Shown here one piece after another: positions 57,185-64,000 of a stretch of 64,000 nt of DNA. The DNA comes from Psylliodes chrysocephalus. Its lineage: Eukaryota > Arthropoda > Insecta > Coleoptera > Chrysomelidae. Location of the stretch: positions 77,129,347-77,193,346 of the forward strand of contig OV651818.1 in the NCBI GenBank assembly GCA_927349885.1, in the 5' to 3' direction. Positions within the stretch are counted from its first letter, which is position 1. The number at the start of each line of letters is the position of its first letter. Under the pieces are notes generated by a model. That model ran no database searches, was not told the DNA's origin, and worked only from the letters and a program-made list of their open reading frames with translations. The position numbers and the translations under genes were made by a program.

Positions 57185-59906
57185 CAGTGCTCCGCAACCT
57201 TTCCTCATCTGAGGCACACCAAACTGCTCCCTAGAATTTCGTGGCACACCAAAATCTAAAATATATTTATAGCAGTGGCGTAGCTAGGTCGGGGGTCAGT
57301 TCACTCCATGTATACTAATTATTTATGGATGTCCAAACTACCTTAGTTTTTTTTTATTGTTTTAAAATGTGAAGAAGCCCCTTTCAGATTTGGGGCATCA
57401 AAATTTTCACTCAGGACATAATACATATTTTTTTTTTATTTTTTTTTTATTATTCAGATAGAATGAAAAATACAAATAGGTACATACATGAGAACTATAC
57501 TAAATACTAGGTAGGACAGGTAGGTATACTAAATTTACTTCTGTTGACACGTCAATAGTAATAAATATTTTGACATGATGATGACTGATTAATGTGATAC
57601 CTGCGCTTGCTTCGTTGAACACAAAAGTTTTATATTCGGCTCAATTTTAGAGCGCAACTCTCATTTCTTGGTCAAGATCTTTTAAGCATGACCGTTTATC
57701 ATTTTTAATTAATACAAGCATTGAAAAACTTTGCTCACATAAATATGTTGTGGAAAACGGAAGTAGTGTGAAGATGGCCTTGTCGGTGATGCGTGGATAT
57801 TCTGTCTTGATGGAAATCCAGAAAACATCTAACGGAACTTCGTCGAATTTAAGTTTTAGGGTCATATCATTACTTAATTCTGTGAACTCCTCTCGAGTTT
57901 GCAATGGCAGTGCTTCCGTGGAACTTATTGCATTGGTTGCGAAAGGATTTCGAATCCAATTGTATTGTTCCGTGTTGATAGAATGGAAATAGTATTCAAA
58001 TTTTTGTTGAAGCATACTTAAATGTTGTTGGGCCAAATCCACAATCAACTGCTTGTTTTCGATCGTACTGTGGTTGGTCCTGTGATACATTTCTAGACAT
58101 CCTTTTTGCAACTGTTCCTGCCAAAGTTCAAGTTTCTTTTTGAACCCTTGTAATTTATCGGAGCACGTCAATATATTTTCATTCCGTCCTTGCATTTTTT
58201 TATTAAGTTCATTCAGATGTTCGAATATATCCGCCATGTATGCAAGTTTGGCTATCCAGTATTCATCATGAAGGTGCTGGCATAGATCGTACATATCTTG
58301 ACTTGAAAGAAACTCACGCACTTCGTAGCGAAGTTCAAACAGTCGAGCTAAAACTTTTCCCCGGGATAACCAACGAACTTCTGTATAAAACAGTAAGGAT
58401 TCATGTTCGCTTCCCATTTCTTCACAGAGTATTCCAAAGATTCGCGAATTTAAGGCTCTCGATTTAATTATGTTTATGATCTTAATACATTGTGATCGAA
58501 AGCTGTTCGGGCAAATTTTTGACCATCAATGCTTCTCGATGTATGCAGCAATGTGTAATTTGTATTGACGAATTTTTTTGTTTTACACAAGATACAAAAC
58601 CTTTCTTACTGCCCATCATTGCAGCAGCACCATCTGTACAAATAGCAACGCAATTGGTCCACTGAATATTATGTATTTTAAAAAAATTATCAGTTACTTG
58701 AAAAATTTGTTCACCGGTAGTTCTCTCTGGAACCTCCTTACAAAATAAATAATGTTCTTTAATAGAGTCCTCGTCAACGAAACGTACAATAGCCATCAGT
58801 TGTGCTTTATTTTTAATATCGGTTGATTCGTCGATTTGAAGCGCAAAAATTCCAGCCGAAATGATTTTTTTAATTAGTGTTCCCAAAATATCACTTGACA
58901 TATCTTGGATACGTCTTTTAACAGTATCGGCCGACAAAGAAACTTTACTCACGTCCTTAACTTCGTTTGGCCCAAGCATAAGTCTAACAATTTCCATGCA
59001 TGCTGGTTTAATAAGCGTTTCACCGATAGTGTGCGGTTTTTTTTTGTTGTGCAATTAATTTTGCAACAAGGTAGCTTGCTTCTAATGCCTTTTCAGAAAC
59101 CGTAACCGCCGATTTCATAAACTGCTTTTGTTTCTTATTTTGATCCAAGCGCCGTTGGAAAAATTGAATGTCTTTTTTGACGCAACTGGGATGATTTGTG
59201 ATCAAATGACGGTTTAGTTTGCTGGGTACCATTGCTTCATTTGACAACTGTTCACCGCAAATGACGCATTCAGGCTTTGGAGCCGCTTCGTCGCCACACC
59301 AAGTGAAACCATATCGAAGGTAGTCTTGATTGTACTTCCTTTTCAGCACCTTTTTTGCTCTTTTTGCAGCACTTATGCTGGAGCTTGTGCTAGGTTCTTC
59401 GTCATCTGCTCGTGATTTCAGCAAAAATTTATCCATATTTGAAGCACTATAGTTATTTATAAAAGTAGATACTGCAACAAAACTTAGTCCAGTTCACTTA
59501 TTTATAAGGCACAAGAATTTATTTATATAGCAATTCACTATTTATTTCACTCTACGATTTATTTGTTTGCCCGCGTATTTATCTGATTCACTTGACTATT
59601 CGACTCTCTCTGAGTCTCTGAGCGACGACAGGCGCGCTTATATAGGCAGTGGCGATGTTCAGGAAAACATCGAGTCGCGCCTCGAACGGCACGGATCTTT
59701 CTAGTTTAGTCGCCTTCGAGAATCAAGCCGCCGCGCCGCGCCGATAGACGGATAGACGTTTACCATCGGCGCTGTTGTCAGATTGCTTTATTTTTCGCGG
59801 GTCTCGCTACAATACGAATCTGATTCGTATTGTCTACAAGAGCGGCACACCTCAAGTCGGCTTACGGCACACCAGTGTGCCGCGGCACACCGGTTGCGGA
59901 GCACTG
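57185..59906 (-). mobile_element. hAT transposon inserted in the Gypsy element
   Basis: The ends cagtgctccgcaacc (left) and ggttgcggagcactg (right) are a perfect 15-bp inverted repeat, with more gcacacc words inside each end. ctagct flanks both sides (57179-57184 and 59907-59912); a full 8-bp duplication is not seen, perhaps because two bases were lost. Inside, three minus-strand frames make up a nearly complete ZBED/SCAND3-type transposase. The insertion splits the Gypsy RNase H-integrase region, so it is younger than the Gypsy copy. 2722 bp. Confidence 0.88.
57647..59436 (-). pseudogene. hAT (ZBED5/SCAND3-like) transposase, two frameshifts
   Basis: Frame 1 (59436-59020) has the BED finger: CVICGEQLSNEAMVPSKLNR and HLITNHP (C-x2-C...H-x4-H). 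Frame 2 (59054-58482) has the RNase H-like core: IFALQIDESTDIKNKAQLM (first Asp), then CVAICTDGAAAMMGSKKG (second Asp) and HCCIHREAL. Frame 3 (58417-57647) has EVRWLSRGKVLARLFELR, with the alpha-helical insert after it, and the C-terminal dimerisation motif FSTTYLCEQSFSMLVLIKND. The first break is a run of nine A residues near 59040; the second is near 58480. Otherwise almost full length. Comparable full-length proteins are about 600 residues. Confidence 0.85.
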
Positions 59907-59912
59907 CTAGCT

Positions 59913-60059
59913 TGACGTGGATAAGTTTTATCTAATTTTTGTCTAAAAGCAAATGTTTATGGTTTGTGGTTGTCCTTCAGTATTTTACAGCTTCGTAAAT
60001 TCGAAGGAGTTCTCTGTCGTAAGTACTATATTTTCTTTGCGTATCACTTAATTTCTTTG
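59913..60059 (-). pseudogene. Gypsy RNase H, distal part
   Basis: The minus strand reads SKKLSDTQRKYSTYDRELLR then IYEAVKY, the conserved block of the retrotransposon RNase H, then a stop. It is cut from the integrase by the hAT insertion at 59906/57185. Confidence 0.75.
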
Positions 60060-61280
60060 AGCGGTTCCCACATACCATCATTCAACTGCTCTAAGGATGC
60101 CTAATGGCGAAATTTGATGCGTCGGTAGTTAGAACGGAGTAGTCTATAGGATGTGCTAATAATGTTGCGTCTGCTAAAGCTTTTCTGCAATTTTCGAATA
60201 TTCGTTGAGGGAAGACTTGCAGCATTTTTAAGAAATCTTCTATAAAAGTTTATCATCCCAAGAAATCGACGCAAATCTTTGATGGTTTTTGGTTTTGGAT
60301 AGCTAATAATAGCATCTACTCTTTCCGGTTTACTTCCTTTTTCCGAAATGAGGTATCCTAGGTATTGAAGTTCTGGTAATCCGAAAGAACATTTCGATGG
60401 GTTAAGTGCTACTCTGTAGGCTCGAATTCATTCAAAGACTATTTTTAAGAGTGGTTCAGATGCTCTAGCTCGGTTACACTAGCAATTGAGTGTGTCGTCA
60501 ATGTAACAGTAAACGAAATCTAAGCCTTGAAGGACCATATTCATGAATCTGAAAAGTTTGTGCAGCATTACATAAACCGAAAGGCATATAAGGAAATTCG
60601 AATAACCTGAATAGTGTAACAACGACTGTCTTGGGAATATCGTGTTCTGCAACAAAGATTTGGTAGTAAGCTCGAACGAGGTCTACTTTGCTAAAGATCT
60701 TCTTGTTAACTAGAATACTTGAAAAGTTTTGAATATGTGAAATAGGATATCTATCTGGAGCGGTTTGAGCGTTTAGTCGTCGGTAGTTTTCACAAGGCCT
60801 CCAACTTCCTGGCTGTGACTTAGCAACCACGTGGAGTGGGCATGCCCAACAGCTGCTTGAAGGACGATGTTCAATCATGTATTTAATTTCGAGTTTTGCA
60901 ACTTCTAATTTCTCAGGAGATAATCGACGGGGTTTTTTGAATGAAGGAGGTCCATTAGTCACTATATGGTGAAAAACTGAATGGTTGCCTTTTGGGTGAA
61001 CAGGTGAAGTACGTAAGATCTCAGGGAAGTTGACAGAATGAGCAAATGAAAATAACTGGGTTGCTGTATCGATTAATTTGTGACGCTGTAGATCGACCAA
61101 GAGACCATGGAATTTCAAGAAATCTGCTCCAGTAATTGGACGAGAAACATCTGCAATCATGACTTGTCATTTGAGAGATCTGAAAACCATTTGCGGCATA
61201 TAAGTTAAAATCAGTGCGTTTGGACTTGATTGACTTCGGTTTGGGAGCAACAGAAACGTCAGCACCAGCATGCCAGACTT
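60060..61280 (-). pseudogene. Gypsy Pol remnant: protease, RT, RNase H start
   Basis: Near 61265 AGADVSVAPKPKSIKSKRTD marks the aspartic protease active-site region (the usual D-T-G is eroded). From 61160, PITGADFLKFHGLLVDL ends the protease and PPSFKKPRRLSPEKLEVAKL starts RT. Then come WACPLHVVAKSQPGSWRPCE, KIFSKVDLVRAYYQIFVAE (motif A Asp) and PFGLCNAAQTFQ. After a frameshift the palm motif YIDD (near 60500) and LNPSKCSFGLPELQYLGYLI follow. RNase H begins VLTTDASNFAI near 60120. Stops and shifts make it inactive. Confidence 0.85.
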
Positions 61281-61619
61281 TCGATCAGTTCGGAAAAGAC
61301 GATTTTGCGACAGGACTGTAACGTCTTAAATGATAATGTTTCCTCTAGTTTTCCGACGTGGGAATTTGGAGTATTGGCGGGCATGCACATGTTTTTGTAA
61401 TTTTTTTTGCTTTTTCTCAGAAATATTTGTGATAAAAACACATTTGCTTGTTCTCGTCTTTAGAATTAGCTGAATAATCGTCCTTGTGTCGAAAATGTGA
61501 ACGCGATCGTTGATTACAATGTCGATGCTTATTTTTGAAGTTGTAGTCATGTTGAAGTTTATTGAAAGAAGTACCCAAATTTTCTAATTTCTTCTCGAAA
61601 TTTTGTCAGCGATTTGTGC

Positions 61620-62102
61620 CATTGTATGAATCTCTAGTCCATCACTTGCTGATAATACTAATTGCATGCGGGAAAGAAGTCTTTGCAGCCATAGAGTACG
61701 TAAAACCTCGCTACTGGTTCGGTCAGTTGCTTTTTTATTTCCTTTAAAAGATGTCATAACTCTATATCGGTTAATAGATTTTTGAGCTGTTTGCTTTCGG
61801 ATTCAGTGAAATTGTTGTTAAGCTGTTCTTTCAGAGTCTTGTATTTAAAAGAATCAGGGGGTTGTGTTATTAAATCACAAACCTGTTGTAAAATGGTTCT
61901 CTCCGAGGTAGAGATAACAGTAAAGTATTTAATATTATCTGATTTTATTTTATAAATCTCAAACTGTGCTTCTACTTGAGCAAACCAAAGTATTTCTTTT
62001 TCCAAAAAGATGAAGCTTAACTATTTTGACTTCGTTAAGTTCTACGTCTGAAGGAGGAGGGTTTCCATTTTCTGCCATAGCCGAAATTTCGTTTTCTCCC
62101 AT
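61620..62102 (-). pseudogene. Gypsy Gag remnant
   Basis: Begins MGENEISAMAENG at 62102. A frameshift near 62010 leads to ILWFAQVEAQFEIYKIKSDN, then PDSFKYKTLKEQLNNNFTE and LKNLLTDIEL (to 61754). Another shift leads to TLWLQRLLSRMQLVLSASDG and MAQIADKISRRN. This is the capsid region of a Ty3/Gypsy Gag (W-F-x-Q-x-E-A-Q-F block, L-W-L-Q-R-L block). The zinc knuckle was not found. Confidence 0.75.
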
Positions 62103-62119
62103 CTTCGGAGGTCACCAAA

Positions 62120-62282
62120 TGTACTGTGCCGAGCGGCGGTTATACCATAAAATTGGATTAACAAAAACTTCTTTATTTCTTTTTTTTTTTTAGAAAAACT
62201 AATTGACTTTTTACAAAATTAAAATAGTCACATTCCTAAAAACTAAAACTAAATCCATGGTAACCCAAAATGCACCGCCACA
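62120..62282 (-). repeat. Gypsy 5' LTR
   Basis: 163 bp, diverged from 55773-55945 mainly in a poly-T/A run and short indels. Confidence 0.85.
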
Positions 62283-62289
62283 ATAGCAT

Positions 62290-63265
62290 CTCCTCTTTAT
62301 TATCAATGATCCTAACAATATCCCACGTATCCAATTGACATTGACAGCAGTTGGTGAAAAGAACCGCAATTTTTAGTCAATTTCGCAGCTTTAAATATGG
62401 AAAATTCGCATATCTTTTTTATTCAGCAACTGTTTGTTATTTATTTTAGCTTTTTTTTATCTGTGTTAAAATTTGTATATCGATTTGTGCTTCGGCCGAA
62501 TAAAAATCAGGTTTCGTCCATTAATCATTCCATTTTGAATAGAGGAAGTAAATCGCATATTTTTTTGCTTACGTTGCTGCGTGTCATTAGTCAAAATCTT
62601 TTCATAAAAAGCTGGGAATGAAAAGTTCCGCCTGTCCGATCTAGTTAATGCAGTCATTTTAGCAGTTATTTGAACATTAGCATTGCAATCAATTAAGGCC
62701 TTATTCACTTACAAATAGCGGCGGTAGCGATAACAGTTGTTTGTAATGTCGAATATTTTATACCGTTCAGATGGTTATTAAAAATTTTAATTTGAAAATA
62801 AAGTGTTTCTTCGAGCGGATCAAAACGTTCAAATTATATTATTGAAATTGAAAACGTATCTACTATAAAATATCTGAAGTTTATTATAAATTAACAAATG
62901 GTATCGGCCAGCGAATACCTTTGGCGTATCTTGGACGCTATTTTTATTCGAAATAGTCACCAAGCCTGCTAATTTATGAAAAAATGTATAAGCGGTTTTT
63001 AAGATAATATTTTTCTTTTGATGAACATAAAATTTTTATAAAAAACGTTAATTACAAAAAACTTAAAATAGATTTTATTAATAAAGACTGGACACATTAT
63101 TATAATATCATTAACACGGAAGATCAAATCCTTTATCTCACACAAACAATTAACACAAACAATTAACTGATTAGTAAAAGAATGAATAACAAAAGGCCTA
63201 ATAAATTCAATAAAACAGAGAAATAAATGACACAAACAACACAAAGATGACCCAAAAAATATGAC
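62290..63265. other. AT-rich stretch, nothing recognised
   Basis: No domain or repeat boundary was seen. Frames at 62397-62621 and 62466-62708 overlap on opposite strands and have no recognisable content. Confidence 0.35.
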
Positions 63266-63273
63266 AAAAAAAC

Positions 63274-63474
63274 ATGCATTTATTAATTATAGAAAACAGA
63301 TTAATAAGAAAAGCAAAAGCTGATTTTTATAAAAAACAAATATTAAAAAGTAGGGAATTCCCAAAAAATTTGTGGAACATAATAAAAGAAATAACTGGAG
63401 ACAATAAAAAAAATTGGGGAAATAGGCAATCTTATAAATCAGAATTAATGTTAAATTTTTTAATTTGTACGTAA
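63274..63474 (+). pseudogene. LINE endonuclease-RT linker fragment
   Basis: ENRLIRKAKADFYKKQILKS followed by PKNLWNIIKEITGDNKKN is the linker found between endonuclease and RT in non-LTR elements (R-x-A-K-x-x-Y...S-x-x-x-P-K-x-L-W). It matches the style of the linker at 35679. It ends about 160 bp before the last exon. Confidence 0.6.
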
Positions 63475-63632
63475 ATAAACAAAAAGACAACTCAAGCACT
63501 TCGCCTAGGTTTGTAGATTATTTTCCTTTCCGTCAAAAAACGAAACAAAAAATGTAGACCTGCTAACCTTAACAGAATAACCTGAAACATATTTTGCTGA
63601 AAGTGTATTCAATATTTTTCTCTTTGTTTCAG

Positions 63633-63809
63633 GCAATATACGACATGTTGGGCGCATGCTCTTCCAACAGACCTGCCGATTCGGCCGAAGAAAGGGCCAA
63701 AAACATCTTCGCCAAAATGGACGAGAACAACGACGGTCAATTGACTCAAGATGAATTCCTCAAAGGATGTCTCCAAGACGAAGAACTTTCCAAGATGCTT
63801 GCGCCCTAA
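63633..63809 (+). CDS. Neuronal calcium sensor protein, last coding exon (EF4 and stop)
   Basis: This terminal coding exon follows tttctctttgtttcag. It encodes 58 residues and a TAA stop at 63807-63809. It starts AIYDMLG, the conserved helix after EF3. It then has a short variable linker rich in Ala, Ser and acidic residues, the helix RAKNIFAKMD, and a canonical EF4 loop DENNDGQLTQDE (residues 121-132 of the joined fragment), followed by FLKGCLQDEELSKMLAP. The C terminus lacks the CDP ending typical of neurocalcin and the glycine-rich ending of frequenin. It is closer in style to a divergent arthropod/nematode NCS paralogue; that comparison is from memory and is an inference. EF2, EF3 and EF4 all look competent to bind Ca2+. 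With the exons at 26533 and 49815 the visible protein is 149 residues of a family that is usually about 190. Confidence 0.95.
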   Translation, partial: AIYDMLGACSSNRPADSAEERAKNIFAKMDENNDGQLTQDEFLKGCLQDEELSKMLAP

Positions 63810-64000
63810 TGCGATTTCAACGACGCATCGCAACCAAATACAAATTAAAACAAAAACCTACCGTCGTAATTAGGTCCACAAAACCTGATTTGATATTTTT
63901 GTGTCCTGACTTAAAAAAAAATTAACAATTGACAAATCATTTCTTTTACACCACGGCGCAATTTTCATGTGAATTTTTGAGAGTTTTTCGAAAGTGACAA
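63810..64000 (+). other. Start of the calcium sensor 3' UTR
   Basis: Sequence after the TAA stop continues to the window edge. No AATAAA polyadenylation signal is visible in these 191 bases, so the transcript probably ends beyond the window. Confidence 0.6.

Larger units (their letters stand above)
55773..62282 (-). mobile_element. Ty3/Gypsy LTR retrotransposon (with hAT insertion)
   Basis: LTRs at 55773-55945 and 62120-62282 share tgtactgtgccga and ccaccgccaca-type ends (TG...CA). The flanks atag at 55769-55772 and 62283-62286 are a 4-bp duplication. Next to the 5' LTR on the minus strand is tggtgacctccgaagatg, close to a tRNA-Trp primer site. Next to the 3' LTR is a purine tract (aggcaggggata). 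Gag, protease, RT, RNase H and integrase follow in Ty3/Gypsy order, all broken by frameshifts. A tRNA-Trp-type primer site and this gag suggest the CsRn1-like group (inference). It is antisense to the calcium sensor gene, inside its last intron. Confidence 0.88.

Noticed and set aside
63609..63833. 74-codon minus-strand frame
   Set aside because: Exact antisense of the last calcium-sensor exon, whose + strand has clear EF-hand content.

Overview
The window looks like a piece of a large, AT-rich animal genome, most likely an insect or another arthropod. The evidence is GT-AG introns, very long introns, a mature-tRNA-type SINE head, and a mix of transposon families common in arthropods (R1-like and Jockey-like LINEs, mariner/Tc1, hAT, MULE, Ty3/Gypsy). 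The species cannot be named from the sequence. There are no bacterial features such as operons, Shine-Dalgarno sites or CRISPR.

The only host protein gene I can support is a neuronal calcium sensor (recoverin/visinin/frequenin family) on the + strand. Its last three coding exons lie at 26533-26676, 49815-49943 and 63633-63809. They are all in phase 0 and have clean splice sites. Together they give 149 residues: the degenerate Cys-Pro EF-hand 1, canonical EF-hands 2-4, the C terminus and the stop codon. The myristoylated N terminus must lie upstream of the window. The two introns are about 23.1 kb and 13.7 kb, and most of what is recognisable in them is mobile DNA.

Layout: 1-26.5 kb is upstream intron or flank. 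It holds a small hairpin MITE, a MULE derivative with a FLYWCH pseudogene (6038-7240), LINE fragments, a foldback mariner-like element (9620-11001), a MULE with an uninterrupted 478-codon transposase and a perfect 9-bp target duplication (11795-14184), a decayed DD41D mariner (15418-16653), a 3-kb element carrying a giant palindrome (17583-20622), a Jockey-like RT fragment, and a tRNA-Asp-headed SINE. 26.7-49.8 kb (intron) holds MITEs, an LTR/gag remnant, a Tc1 fragment, a hAT MITE with 8-bp duplications, a decayed LINE (35.6-37.7 kb), a cluster of minus-strand LINE fragments (37.7-39.7 kb), a Gypsy integrase remnant and several foldback elements. 49.9-63.6 kb (intron) holds a 750-bp minisatellite with a 10-bp unit, R1-like LINE debris, a second copy of the 17.6-kb element family (54712-55058), and a Ty3/Gypsy retrotransposon (55773-62282, LTRs plus 4-bp duplication) with a nearly complete hAT transposon inserted in it (57185-59906).

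The most notable pattern is a set of four terminal-inverted-repeat elements (6038, 11795, 17583, 54712), each flanked by 8-9 bp duplications. Each carries arrays of a short near-palindromic motif just inside both ends, and the motif differs between elements: ccccgg-type, atatcga-type, gaattcc-type and gatttcg-type. The last two share the terminus CGAGGGGTAAAC and appear to be one family that I cannot name.
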